Below, one piece after another: positions 37,235 through 49,139 of a stretch of DNA of 64,000 nt. Position 1 is the first letter of the stretch, and each line of letters opens with the position of its first letter. The DNA comes from Rallus limicola. Lineage: Eukaryota > Chordata > Aves > Gruiformes > Rallidae. The notes under the pieces were generated by a model that was not told the DNA's origin, ran no database searches, and saw only the letters and a program-made list of their open reading frames with translations. The translations under genes were made by a program, and so were the position numbers. The DNA is taken from the NCBI GenBank assembly GCA_022605955.1, contig JAKCOZ010000001.1, positions 18,592,146 through 18,656,145 on the forward strand, in the 5' to 3' direction.

Positions 37235-37741
37235 TGATAAGAAAAATTATATTATAGTTTTCTTAATAAAAAAAAAAAACAAAATAGAACGAAAAAACTT
37301 CTCCAGTCAACAGCAAAGCACAAGACAGTAAGGCTCCTCCTCCCACATCACTGCACAAGGTGGTATGAGCACATGCACAGAGCTATGCTTAACAGTGCCT
37401 AGAGGGAAACACAGCTCTTGACACAGAAGGAATCCTCCAGGCAGCCGAAATTTTATGATCCCAGCCAGCACTTCTTAAAGAAACATTTTTCCTCACCTAG
37501 CCCCCCCCCCTCCACTTCCTTTCATTAGATAAACAAATGCAGCTAGTGTAGCTGCAGGGGAGGAACCATGGTGTGAGGTACAGAGGAAACAATGACTGTA
37601 GCCACTGCTGCAGGTACACTGGAGTTTCAATATTATAAAAACAACTCACTGACTCGGAATGTCAATATTTCTGTCTTCAAAACACAATCAAACCATTCTT
37701 TTGTTTATAACACCAAAAAAAATTCCACGTCCTGTCAAAAA

Positions 37742-37749
37742 TAGCTTAT
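37742..37749 (-). promoter_or_regulatory. TIMP3: miR-21 seed match (8-mer) in TIMP3 3'UTR
   Basis: The minus strand reads ATAAGCTA, the full 8-mer site for miR-21 (seed AGCUUAU with A opposite position 1). TIMP3 is a well-known miR-21 target in mammals. The site lies about 1.1 kb after the stop codon in an AU-rich context. Confidence 0.6.
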
Positions 37750-38846
37750 GTCATTATGTGTATATACATCTTAGTTCAGCAAAACACTATTTTGGCAATA
37801 GATTTTTTTTTTTTATAGTAAGAGCTCTAGCAAGTCTCCCCTTTTCCCCTTCCATGTGATTGATTTACAGTTGGTGGGTTTGCATCTGTTTGGTTAAAGG
37901 TGTTCACAAGCTGGTTTTGCTGTTGAAGCTAAGCTGCAAAAATTTCAGGGGCCAAAGCTGCTCAAAACAGGATGGCACAGCACTTCATCTTCTCTGCTGC
38001 AGGCGGATTTACCTCCCTGAACACAGAGGATGGGCGTTTCATTTTTTAAACAACAACAAATACACAAGATACTCTTTTGTTCTGGGGAAAGCCAGAACTT
38101 CAAGTGTGCTGTTGCATTCACACTGTGACTGAATTCATTAGGACAATCAGTCAACAATGGTTTTACCAGATGATGTGGTCAGACACACACACCAGGTGAA
38201 TTCTCCCACTGCTGGAGTCAATCACATTGCCAGTCTCTCCCACAGAGGAGGATTTCTTTTGGACGTCATTTTTTCCAGAGTTTAGGCTGGGTTTCTTTTC
38301 AGTTTGTTTCATTTGCCAATCTGATTAATGAAACCTGTTTTCCTTTAAGTATGGTTCTCTACATATTTTCAGCACTTAGTGCATGAGGAGAGGTGACGTG
38401 AAGCCGTCACATAGGATACAGTGCCTAATCGGCACAGTTTTTAGATTTTTGTTTTCCTAAAAAAATAGAGATTATATTCCTACAGCTAATGATACGTGTA
38501 AGAGAGCAAGAGCTCTATCTTTTTTTTTTTTTTTTGCTTTTTTCCTTTTTTTTTCCCTCCCATTTTTCCCTCTGGTGTGCAAAAGTAAGCTCCCAAATGT
38601 CGTCTGATCAAAATGAGTGGTATCAAAAAAATGGAAAACGTGATTACAAATTCAGTAAGGTAGCACAGACTTTTTTCTTTACTTTCCTTTTTTTTTTCTT
38701 TTCTTTTTTAAGTGTTCGAAGTGCTAAAATTTGCATGAAAACAGGCACTAATTTCATTGTCATCATCATGATCTGGTAAGAGTTAGTGTCCAAAGGAAGA
38801 TCAGCCACAAGTAAGGGAGAGGGGAGATAAGGAAAGGACAGCGTGC

Positions 38847-39044
38847 TCAGGGATCTGTGGCATTGATTATCGTTTTATCTGGAGGCGCCCATCCTCTGTA
38901 CCAGCTGCAGTAACCTTCCACTCTCTGGATGCAGGCATAGTGCTTCGCTTGGTATCCTGAGTGGCCGAAGTTGGAGAGCATGTCTGTCCAAATACACTCA
39001 TTCTTGGAGGTGGCAAAGCAGGGCAGATAGTAGCAGGGCCTAAT
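38847..39044 (-). CDS. TIMP3: TIMP-3, last coding exon (exon 5)
   Basis: A 198-bp coding part: 65 codons plus TGA. The product begins [20 protein letters not shown] and ends with KTIINATDP. It forms most of the TIMP C-terminal domain, with five of the twelve cysteines and the C-terminal N-glycosylation sequon NAT that is typical of TIMP-3. This domain helps matrix binding and partner recognition, and in human TIMP3 most Sorsby fundus dystrophy mutations fall in the corresponding exon. The acceptor (ctgcaattgcag) abuts the ATT codon in phase 0, after the Lys that ends exon 4. The gene lies antisense inside SYN3 intron 5. Identification as TIMP-3 rather than TIMP-1, -2 or -4 rests on '[15 protein letters not shown]', '[14 protein letters not shown]' and the NATDP end. 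Confidence 0.98.
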   Translation of the reverse strand: MRPCYYLPCFATSKNECIWTDMLSNFGHSGYQAKHYACIQRVEGYCSWYRGWAPPDKTIINATDP

Positions 39045-39651
39045 CTGCAATTGCAGAGAGCAATCAGGTAAGGATACAGGGCAAAACAACATTATGTAAC
39101 ATGTCTTTTTTACCAGAGACGAGGGATTCAAAATTCCACTCCCTCAAACCTTGCTCACTAACCTAGAATTCAGCATCAGTTCAGTAAGCACATAAGCACG
39201 TGCTTAGCTTCACATACGCAAGTAATTCCAGAGTCAAAAGGGCTTTTCAGGTGCAGAAAAGTTGAGTTTGTGTGTCTATTTTTGCAGGCCTGGGGCCATG
39301 AGCAAAAATCTTAGTGCCAGTGCCAGACTGTGAGGTTTTAAGCACTCAAGATGTTTACACAGGAAAAAAGCTGGACATTATCTTGCCAAGCGTCTGGTAC
39401 CTGATTTCGTTCACCTGCAAGTGATCGGCATGGATTCTGAAAGCCCTGCCCTGACCCAATTAACTCCAACAGAGCATTAAAAAGGGACAGACTGCATTCT
39501 TAGGATTGTCTGTGCTCCAGTCTCAACACTAAAGCTGAGCTTTGCTTTTTCCCCTGTAAAAGCCGTTGTCCTCCATTTCTCTTCCTGGCTGCTCACCAGC
39601 CAGGGGTAACAGAATCCTAGGGTTTGAATGTCTAAACACTATCTAACATAC
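39045..39651 (-). other. TIMP3: TIMP3 intron 4
   Basis: A short intron of 607 bp with a standard donor (aag|gtatgt) and acceptor (ttgcag). I see no repeat or embedded gene in it. Confidence 0.95.
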
Positions 39652-39773
39652 CTTGCACCCACAGCCCAGATGATAACGATGATTCAGTCCTTTGCGCTGG
39701 GAAAGAGTCAGCCGGTCCCACTTCTCATACCAGTTGCACAGGCCAGTGTAAACCTTCCCTTCGTACACGCGGC
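39652..39773 (-). CDS. TIMP3: TIMP-3, coding exon 4
   Basis: A 122-bp internal exon. The first two bases complete a Gly codon, then 40 codons read [40 protein letters not shown]. It spans the end of the N-terminal inhibitory domain and the start of the C-terminal domain, and it contributes three cysteines, including the GCGC pair that marks the domain border in TIMPs. The acceptor ends ttttcaag and the donor is aag|gtatgt. The phases (1 in, 0 out) fit the neighbouring exons exactly. TIMP-3 is secreted, binds extracellular matrix glycosaminoglycans, and inhibits matrix metalloproteinases, ADAM17 and some ADAMTS enzymes. Confidence 0.98.
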
Positions 39774-40444
39774 CTTGAAAACAGAGACACGGTCACAAGT
39801 TAGCACTTCCCAGCTCAAGCACTTTCCTCGTTTCCTGAGGTGGGTAATGCTCTCAATATGTTTGGCTTCAGTCACTGCTCAGCGACTGCTTGCTTTTTAA
39901 CTGGTTCAGGAATCCCTGGCCAGCAAGATTACAGCACTTCTCTAAGTGAGGAGTGTTCTGCCAGCTGTAAGCACCAGCAACAACACGCGGGTAAAGTAAT
40001 GTTGTCTAACTCCTCTCAACAACACAGCAAAGTGAATTTACACCTTGGCAGCTCCCACAACTCTATAGGATCTCTTGCATCCCCCCATCTCAGCAGCCTG
40101 CGTTTACCCAGCTCATTCAAAAAGGGGTCTTCCATTTCTGAAGCAACCAAGGAGCAACCAGTTTCCTGTGACAGACATGCAAGTTCAGGTATGAACTGAC
40201 AGCTGCAGGCTCTCATACAGCGTATCTGTGACAGCACAGCTGGGTCTAAGAGATACTTCAGGTAAAAGAGGGAAGTCTAGAGAGTGAAACAACCCTCAGC
40301 ATCCCAGAACACCAGAATACTGTTGGCCATTTTAACACTTGTGAAGCTCCATACAGAGCTGTCTATACAGCTGCCCCTGTCCCTAGCAGGTGTATGTACA
40401 GAATAGAAGAGGTTCTGATTATAAAGAACTACACTGTCCTTTAC
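39774..40444 (-). other. TIMP3: TIMP3 intron 3
   Basis: A short intron of 671 bp, donor acag|gtaaag. A plus-strand open stretch (39840-40199) crosses it but has no recognisable product. No repeats were seen. Confidence 0.95.
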
Positions 40445-40556
40445 CTGTAATCAGATATTGGTACTTGTTGACCTCCAACTTGACTCCACAAAGACTCTCA
40501 GAAGCTTCTGTGTAGATGTACTGAACATGTGGCATTATCTGGAAGCCTCTGTACAT
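40445..40556 (-). CDS. TIMP3: TIMP-3, coding exon 3
   Basis: A 112-bp internal exon, phase 0 in and phase 1 out. It has 37 codons, starting [20 protein letters not shown] and ending [12 protein letters not shown], plus the first base of a Gly codon. It encodes the middle of the N-terminal OB-fold domain, including the E-S-x-C-G segment that packs against the active-site cleft of metalloproteinases and carries one conserved cysteine. The acceptor is gtacatctag in plus-strand orientation (minus tctag|ATG) and the donor is acag|gtaaag. The internal ATG here is a codon inside the protein, not a start. Confidence 0.98.
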
Positions 40557-43500
40557 CTAGAGAAAGAATAAAAACACTTTAGGACATCTTAAGGTCATAA
40601 CTTTTCACTTGGATTCTTTACAAGCTACGTTCCTAGACCATGAACTTTCAGTATTTGCAGGGGTGATGGACAAACAGTGCTAGCTGGACTCTGACAGAAG
40701 CCTCCCCACCAGATATGCTGGTAAAGCAGAATGCCCACCTGCTAACAAGCCATTGCAATTCAGCACAGGGACCACGTTTCCCCACTCACATTTGTTCCAG
40801 TGGCACTGAGTGAGCAAAGTGCCAACACTGCAAGCTCTGCCAACATCCTGAACATTTTTTCCCCTTACATAGTTCATAATTAGGGAGAAATCAAATTAGT
40901 TCAAGTTTGGAATCTTTCTCCTTCATGTGTTTTAAACAATTTCTTCTGAACTAAGGGATTTCTCTTTTAAACAATGACCCTATTTTCCACTGCTGCTGCT
41001 GTAAGAGTTTCAAACCTTTGGCGGGCGCTTGATCTAAGTCATCAAGCCAGGCACCTCCTTCTCAAACGTCTAGTATACGCAACTCCTGCTAACCTCAGCA
41101 AGGATTTAATGTTTCTCTAGCTAAATGAATGCAGAAATAGAATTCTACCACATAATCCTCCTAAAATTAGCCCAGTGCTGATCGGTGCCATAAGGAAAGA
41201 ATCACACATACAGAATTCCCCTACACTCCTCCTCCTTTCACACAATCTTTCTTTACAGTTTGGTTTAATTGAAACATGAGCCCACAGATAGCTGGCGGTT
41301 GGATTCAGTCAGAAATTAGCATGTGTCCCTATCTGACCTGGCCTTCCTGCTGCCATTTAGGGAAATTCATGCCCACCTGTCAGCAGCATAATGAAGTCTG
41401 AGCGTAGCAATGAAAGAACCACTGCATGTGTACACTGGACCAAATAAAACATATCCTATTGTTGATACATTGAGGATGACTTTCCTGAAAATTTCATGCT
41501 TAAAATTTTATTATCTTTTCAAAATATTCAGTTTCTCTTTGTTAGCTATCAACTGTGACCAACATTTAGAAGTTTGGAAAACAGTAAGTCAGAATGAGTC
41601 ACAGTTCCATGGCAATTCCCAGGTTATCCTTTTCTCTGACAGCTTTATTGACAGAGAGGACACTCACATTGAGTTTAATGGTAAATATTAAAGTGAGGCC
41701 ACAAACAAATCCCAAACAATCCCAGAGCTACAGATCCTTGCTGCTGCAGTGCCACCAAAGCTGTGGTGTTCTCCTCCAGCTGTATTCTATTACCTGAAGT
41801 CCCCTATTATCCTGGGGTACTCCACTATTCTCCCACCTCCTCTAAAATCAACAAACCTCTTTCTGAAAGAGTGGCTGTTAATGGTTTTTATGCTAGGCCC
41901 AGATACTGCATATAAGAACATTAAAAACTGTTACTCATTTTCCTATGCTGAGAGCTCAAACTATTTTCTGAGCAGCCACAGAATATCATCCAGGGTTCTT
42001 TTCTCCTTATATTACCCCAAACAGCATAATCTGATAGCAGCATTTCACCTCAGCAACAGCACTGCTGTGTACAGTAAGTGCTGGAGGGTTTGCATTTTCC
42101 AGCCTACCTGCTACACCCAGGAAACATGCAAGGGAAGCATTTCTTAAAAATTCATCATAACATATCAACACAAGCTCAGAGATCACGTTTGGAATAGTCC
42201 ATTGTGTCCTTAAGTGAGAAAAGTCTTTTGAGGAATACAGAAAAACTGAACCTCGCCTTATCTCTGCTTTATCCCTTCAATTTTCTTGGTATGAGATGAT
42301 CTACTCAGATTTTCCAATTATGCTCAAAATAGCTGGAGATCTCAGTTCTGGCACAAGCATCCTGTCTGTCCTTGGATGAGTTAGTTTGCCCTCAGCACAC
42401 TTTTGTTCCTCATCTGTAGAGCCGCTCTGCATCGCTTCCCAAGAGTACTGTTTGGAAACGCATACAGAAAAAAGGTCATGTGTTCAGACCCCATTCTAGA
42501 GGGTGTCACAGCAAGAAGCTATGATAGCAGTATCTAAGCAGATAAGGGCGACCAAGATAACAGCTGGGGCTGCCCAGTCTCTGCAGGCAGTGCTCTATCT
42601 ACACTGCAGAGAGCTGTATGCCATGCATGTGCACCACAAGTGATCTGTCACCCAGAGTGCTAAGCTCCGAGTCGTGTCGGGCTAATTAAACACCTCTGCT
42701 ATAAAGTCTGCACGTGCACAGGGACACTTTGAACCCATTCTCCCCCTGGTAAAAAGGGCTACAAACCAGATTAATCATCCCTCTGAGAAGGTGCTCAGGC
42801 CCTTCCTACAGGACCCTCACCGCTGGCACTCCTTGCATCTCCTGCACCATCAAGCTCAACATGACAGCCTATGAAGTCACTAGTGATATATTAAACAACG
42901 GATTGGTGTTCAACTCCTGGACCTAATTTTCTATTTGCATTACCATCAGGGACACCACTGTCAAGGCTGCTGAAGGACACATGCTCAACCTCTCAAAAAG
43001 CACTTCAGCTCACCCCTCAGTGACCCTCATCAATGTTAGCAACTGTCACACTAACTGACCCAGGGGGCAGACAGAGCCTGCCTCATCCTCTGATGTCTAA
43101 AGAAAATTCACCATGACCTTGGTTCTCAAGGGAGAAAAAAGAAAATTCAGCAAGGAGGATCTTCAACAGATGTCCTCTTTCAACACAAATACAACAATAC
43201 CTTAAGCATTATTTTTAGCTACACAAAATATCCTGGGAGGGCTATTAGACCAGTCAGAAGAAAACCAAACACAAAGCTAGCCTCTCTCCTAAATGCTACC
43301 CTTGGAGTCCTCCTGCTGCCACAAATGTGTATTTTTGGAAGCATAATGACCAGGAACAAAGTATTAGCAAGCATCACATGGTGGTGTCTGCTACTGCTAC
43401 TCCAGCTGTGTCAGCGTTCTCCTCAGCAGCCCCCATACTGCCTCAGAAACATGCATGCAAATCCTGCAGTGGCTCCCGTTGCATGGTTAAATTCACCCTG

Positions 43501-46500
43501 TGATACGATGTTCCTATAGCTATCCCTTCCCATGTGAGGTTGCACTAGGTACTGAGGCTTGGAGTCATCTTGCCTAACTTTCAGGTACCTAAAGTTTAGG
43601 TGCTTAAGATGAATTAGGCATCCTCTCTCATCAAACACAAAGAATAAGTACCTCTAGAACAACTCTACCCATCCTAAAATAGCTGTCTGCAACTAGTGGG
43701 CTGCATCACGTTTCGGTGGTTCTTGTCTCTCCCCACTGACAATCAAGAGAGCAGGAAGGACTCAACACCTCATTTCAGTCCATCTAAAATTAAACTAAAT
43801 TAATCCCACACCACTTCTTTCTTCTTGGGGCTATCACATTTCACCACTTAAGATTCATTTTACAGGTCAGCAACAAACCAAGGAAAGCCTGCTTGCTTCT
43901 GGCAGCCTCTGCAGAAGGCTGCCATGGTCAACCAGGACTGTTTGTGCACATGAAATAGAAATATCTTATCTCCTCATTTCCTTTGCAGTTTCCTGAAGTA
44001 GGTTTGGGCCACTCTCAGAATACACTGCAGCATCACACAACACGCAGGGGTTAGATCAACCCTGTGCAGATTTCTGACATGTGATCTTTAAATATTCTTC
44101 TATTATATGAGAAAGCAGTAGGGAAGGGGGCAAAGAGGAGGTTGCTTGAAAAACAGCAGAACCTGTTCAGACCAACAAACCTGATGGCTAGAAAGCCTGG
44201 CACCATTCTGTGCCTCTGGGCTGACCTCATGCTCCAGCCTAGGCCCCAGGCTGATTTAGTTGTGAAATTCAGCAATGAGTTCAGGGGTGTTAGCGAGAGC
44301 AAGAATCAGCCACAGCAAACTCAATGAACCCATGAAAGAAACACAAAGACTGTTTGTTGCCTTTTAAGGCTCTCAAATCTTTCCACAGGCAATGCAGTAC
44401 ACACTGATAGACTAAATGGCTTGTTTATTTTTCATCGGCAGGTGCAGATGGGTTTATAGGTGGCCAAGAAACACTGACATGTTAGTTTTATCTTCAGAAT
44501 TGTTCCCATGAAGCTGTGCAGAGCCATAGGCCTCCTTAGTTTTCTTTTCAGCAGGAGGACAGTCAGCTTTCAGTGGGGCAAGCAAGGGAGAGATTTGCTA
44601 TGTCATTCTGAGCTCCCCCACTGTATGGAGCCGAATCCCTCTTTATACCAAAGTCTTGAAGCTCAGCAGAAGACAGCAGGGTTTCAAAAAAGACACTTGG
44701 TTGGTTGGTTGGTTTGTTTGCTTATCAAGAACTATGTCCTCTGGACATTCCGGTTCTATTGAGCACTTTGACTGCATCGGGTTCCTTCCTGCCAAATCTC
44801 ACAGTTAAATGTGCAATGCAACATCTCACCAGCCCATCACCTAAGCAGCAGGCATAGAGGCAGTCTGACCAACACAGGATTTCCCCTTTAAAAGCACTCC
44901 TGATTTCGTTGGATACTTAGCTTCCTAACAAAACACTATAGATATGCTCCTGCAAAAAGGCAATTGTTCTCTTGCAGTCTCAGCATGAGGACATTGCAAA
45001 TTACTGGGGTATCTGCTGCAACACCCTGACCCTGTGCTGCGGAATAACCCAGTGGAAACAGCCAGGACAAGCACAGGTGTCTTATTTAAAGATTGACCCA
45101 ATGGTGTCAATTGACAGCAGAGTCTCTGCTGCTCCACTCAACAGGCTCACCTTGGCTGGGCTTATGCTCCTTCCCATGGCAGCCTTTTCTATTCATAGCA
45201 GGGACAATTCTGCAGGCTTCTAGGTCAGAGGATGAATGCCTAATGCTGTTGCAGAGATCTCTGACACTGCAGCTCACTGGCTGACAACGGGGAAGGAAGG
45301 CTGCATCATGGAGTTAGGAGAGGCTTGCATTATGGTTGGTAAAGGCTAGTAATTGATTTGGGGGATTTCTGTTATTCTAGATCATCACTGGACCCTGTTC
45401 ATGGTCATGTGTTAAACAGGGAGCACCAAACTTTGCAACTGAGTGGGAGGGAAAATAGGGGTCCTGGACAGACTTGGATGAAATCGGAAAAAGGAAAATT
45501 GATGAAGCCACCACAGCATGTGGATGTTGAGTAGTTTTGTGAAGTGGGGCCTACTTGCTGAGCTGGAGAGTGACAAAACAGAACAAGAAGAGCACATGGA
45601 GCCACAACACTGATGAGGGCAGGACAGCCATTTAAAAAATAAATAAATAAAAAAGGAGTGACAGTATTGTCTCAGTGTTGCCAGCAAAACCAGTTGTCTT
45701 TTTTATAAATACAAGTTAACCAACAATTACGTATCTCCTTTTGAAAATTAAAAAGAAATTTTTAAGATTCAAGAAATCAGTAAGCCCAGCACACCTCATG
45801 CCCTCTTACTCAAAGTGTAGCATTCCACTCCAGTGGAAGAGCTGTGCCAGGACCAGATTTGGCTATGTGTGCGGTTTTGCGACAGCTTATGAAACAGGCT
45901 TTGCGTCTCCTCCTCCCAGCTTTCGTGCTTAGCTATAAATTGCCTTATAAAGGGAGTTACTGTTATGAGGCAGGCAAGTGACTGGGTTTTTTTCTGAACC
46001 TTTACTTTGTCTAATACGTTTCAGATTTCTGCAGTCTCTGCCAAGCTTTTCCATTCCTTTTTCTTCTCTTTTTTTTTTGAAGACATAACCCAGTCTCATG
46101 ACTGGAATGGCAGAGCCAAGAAAAACAATCTAGGGCTGATTTTTAGCATTACATAACAAGGGGTCAGTTTAAAAAAAAAAAAAAAGCAAACTCAAAGCAG
46201 CAGGTTGAATTCAGTTTGTGCAGCAAAGAATTAAGAGGTCTAAAGAAAGGAACTAGAGAAACCAAGCAACTGGTGTAGGACATCTACCTCTTTTCATCTC
46301 AGAGTCAATACCTTACAGCACTTCTGATGCTATTTGAAAGCTACGGTGTTTTGTTTAGCTTTATATGAAGATTTCAGTCTACAAGTTTCATTTGTTCTGT
46401 ACATGGTAAAACGCCATCATTCTAACTGGTGGCCACAAGGAATGCAAGGAAAGACGACCACTCTCCACTTACCACCACCGTATCTTGAATTTAATGGAAG

Positions 46501-46846
46501 TGCTGTATGGAAAAGCTTCCATTTCCACAGTCTAACACTGTGTATGTTGAACACCGATGGGACTTCAGGACCTAGAGAAGCCCATCTATCATCTTTGATG
46601 ACCAGAATTTTTAAAAATAGAGAAAGAATTCAGATATTCAGCACTATATGTCAGGAATGACCTCTTCCTGCTCCTTGACCTTCTCCAGGCAAATTTCTAC
46701 CAATTGCTGGTTCCCCTCCATTCTCACTAACCAATACAAAAAGTTGAGATGTAATTACTTTAAGTATGCAAACTCTGTTTGTAATTACATGTTAATTAGA
46801 GCCAGTATCACATCTACAAGCCTGTGTGAAATGCCTGCAAGCATAC
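40557..46846 (-). other. TIMP3: TIMP3 intron 2
   Basis: A 6.3-kb intron holding a TTGG repeat at 44697-44720 and a short AAAT repeat at 45636-45652. No CR1 or LTR sequence is visible. A stretch near 42830-43060 reads nearly open on the plus strand but contains an in-frame stop and resembles nothing known to me. The remainder is unique non-coding sequence. Confidence 0.9.
44697..44720. repeat. TTGG/TTTG simple repeat
   Basis: Four TTGG units grade into TTTG units in TIMP3 intron 2. Confidence 0.8.
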
Positions 46847-46929
46847 CTTCATCTGCTTGACTGTGTATCGCATTGTTCCAAACGGTCCATCTTTCATGAG
46901 CTTCTTCCCCACGACTTTAGCTCGGATCA
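46847..46929 (-). CDS. TIMP3: TIMP-3, coding exon 2
   Basis: An 83-bp internal exon. The first two bases (TG) complete a Val codon begun in exon 1, and 27 codons follow: [20 protein letters not shown], then YTVKQMK. It encodes the first strands of the inhibitory domain and the basic surface (RAKVVGKK with a following Lys) implicated in binding sulfated glycosaminoglycans, the feature that keeps TIMP-3 in the matrix. The acceptor is cttatgacag and the donor is aag|gtatgc. Compared with the human sequence I remember, the AB-loop region differs ([13 protein letters not shown] here), which fits the chicken protein. Exons 2-5 together give 171 residues; the missing 17 mature residues and the signal peptide belong to exon 1. 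Confidence 0.97.
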
Positions 46930-48114
46930 CTGTCATAAGAGAGGAAAAATACAACAAATTATAAGCAACTTTACATAACAGTTAGGCTAGACCTTTTCAA
47001 AAAAGAAAAAGCCTGTTAGATAAATTATTCTGTAAAATAAAACAAAACTGCAGACCAATCTTCCTCTCACTTTATTCTAAATCTGACACAAAGGTATGTG
47101 GAATAGGCTGGCAAAGCACGTACTTATTTACAGGAAATCCAGATCTCCCTCTGTGTGTGGAGTAAGATCAAGCATTATTTATGTTGAATCTCACTGAAGT
47201 CTACAAAGCCAACTATAGCTGGAGCTGAGATACGTTAAAATCTTTGCACTCAGCCACTGGGATGAAGTCTGTAATGAACTCTCAACATAAAAATGATGTT
47301 CAACAAGACACTACTTTTAAATTGTTCTTAGGGTGCCCAAGGCACTGTTACCCAATGACCACAACAGTCCAGTACAGCACATCGGAATACCTCATGCCTG
47401 GGGGCTACAATTCAGCTGCCACCTTTCAGAGAGCACAAAACTTGCAACAGCTTGCTCCCCTGAACAAAGGGCTACTATGCAAAACCAGATTTTTCAGCAA
47501 CCATCAAACCTATGGAGAAAGCTGCCAGGCCAGACAGAAGCCACCAGGAAGAAAAACTGAAGCTGATCCATCAGACCTTCCATACACTGCACTGCTTTTC
47601 TTCATGGATACTAAGAGGCAGCATGCATATGCATGCCTGCACGCTGCATCCACTCAGACACAGATACCTCCACTGTATCACAGACATACAACAGCAATGC
47701 CAACCAAGCCCAAGCCATCAGAGATAGGGATTTTGAGGTCCCTCAGATGGATTTAGTAGGTAGTTTAAAATCAGTGCTTAATGAAGAGTTCTGCTCGTGC
47801 ATTTTTGGGGCATTCCACCAAAAAAAAAAAAACCCTACTCATTGCAGGATCACAGAGGATCATACAAAAAACCAATCCTCTTTGGAAAAGTTCTGCAATG
47901 ACCTACTCATCTCAGTAGAGGAGCAAAGCTTAGTGACAGGATAAGCATTACTCAGCCTACTGCCCTAGAGGAGTCTCATTATGCAAGCACCAGAAGGGGC
48001 TTAATTTTTGCAAGGACTGCAGAAAAAGAGATTGGAGAAGACCAATCTTGTGAAGAGTAGGGATCATTGTTAAAAAACCCTGTACCCCAAACACCACTCA
48101 TACAAACACCAGGA

Positions 48115-48180
48115 CAAAAAAGAAAAAAAAAAAACAAACCAAACAAAAAACCCACCAAAAAAAAAAAACCAAAAAAAAAG
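48115..48180. repeat. A-rich low-complexity tract
   Basis: A long A/C-only stretch with several A runs and AAAC/AACC units. It lies in TIMP3 intron 1 and could be the decayed tail of an old plus-strand insertion, but no element body was recognised. Confidence 0.8.
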
Positions 48181-49119
48181 GAATACAAAATACTATCAAT
48201 CAAGAGAAACATAAAAATAATTGTGAAAAATCTTGTTCTTATTCGTTAAGCTTCTCATCAAAAAGGCTATGAAAACTATCCCAGTAGAATAATCCAAAGA
48301 ATGCAACATACTTATACACAATTGACAGTGTAACAGTTACATACAAATCCCCCAAAAACTCTTCTCTTGTAGAAGAGATCAGATACTATTGCATAAAGCT
48401 TATACCAGTATACCACTGGAAACAATGCACTTCTGAGGAATATATGGCCCAAATGTTTCAGACTTCTGAAATCCAAGAACTATAACAGACAACATGCACC
48501 CTTGCCTCTGAAGGTCCTGATCATAATTCCCAGCTCGGGACAGAAGTAGCACTTTCACATCTTTTCAGCATTTCAGCTGCATTTTGCTGAAGGTATCATA
48601 TTAACACTTTGCAGAAAACAATTCATTACAAATGAGGAAGGCATGGAAAGGAGACAAAGAGGGGGAGGCACTCTGCAAGCAGGAAAGCTCTATCCAGAAG
48701 CAGCAACAAAGCTCAGGGCTCCAGTTTGCTAGGTATGCAGGACACTAAGCAAGCACCTTGTTACTTTTTAGCTGATCTAGGTTTCAAACAGCTGCAGAAG
48801 GCTGTTGGAAGAACTGAGAAAAAGAGTAGACTGCTTTTTGTTCATTAGCTAGACCAAATTAATGAGGCAAAAACTTGTTCCACTTTTCTGAATAATCTGA
48901 AGAACAGATTTAAAGGAAGACACAGGTATGGTCATACACACCAGTTCCTAGAACTTGTTCCATGAGGATGGTGTGAAATGAAGACAAACTCACTTTGCTC
49001 TGATTTATATCCTGTGCTTCAGCCAGACTTGTCAAATAAATTTTAAACTAAGTAAGACAGTCCTGCTGGCTTTGGTTCAAAGGACCAACAAAACCTTCAT
49101 TCATTGACTATCAAAGTAC

Positions 49120-49139
49120 TTTTTTTTTTTTTTTTTTTT
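49120..49139. repeat. T20 homopolymer
   Basis: Twenty consecutive T on the plus strand in TIMP3 intron 1. On the minus strand this is a poly-A, which would fit the end of an old retroposed insertion, but no source element is recognised next to it. Confidence 0.85.

Larger units (their letters stand above)
34440..38846 (-). other. TIMP3: TIMP3 3' untranslated region (approximate end)
   Basis: The sequence downstream of the TIMP3 stop codon on the minus strand. TIMP3 is known for a long 3'UTR and for several transcript sizes. Perfect seed matches for miR-21, miR-221/222 and miR-181, all reported regulators of mammalian TIMP3, lie here in the right orientation, the farthest at 34543-34550. A 7-base miR-1/206 seed match (ACATTCC) is at 37656-37662. 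Minus-strand AATAAA hexamers occur at 37229-37234, 35256-35261 and 35163-35168. Near the distal end only variants are seen, TATAAA at 34563-34568 and AGTAAA at 34475-34480. The end could therefore be near 34.45 kb or near 35.14 kb. Two long pyrimidine runs on the plus strand (38520-38570 and 38668-38711) make purine-rich tracts in the mRNA shortly after the stop codon. Confidence 0.6.

Noticed and set aside
42830..43060. Nearly open plus-strand stretch that looked like a possible processed pseudogene
   Set aside because: It carries an in-frame stop, no homology is recognised, and adjacent sequence gives no coding support.
47244..47756. 170-codon plus-strand open frame in TIMP3 intron 1
   Set aside because: The composition looks random, there is no domain, and it is antisense to TIMP3. 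It is taken as chance.
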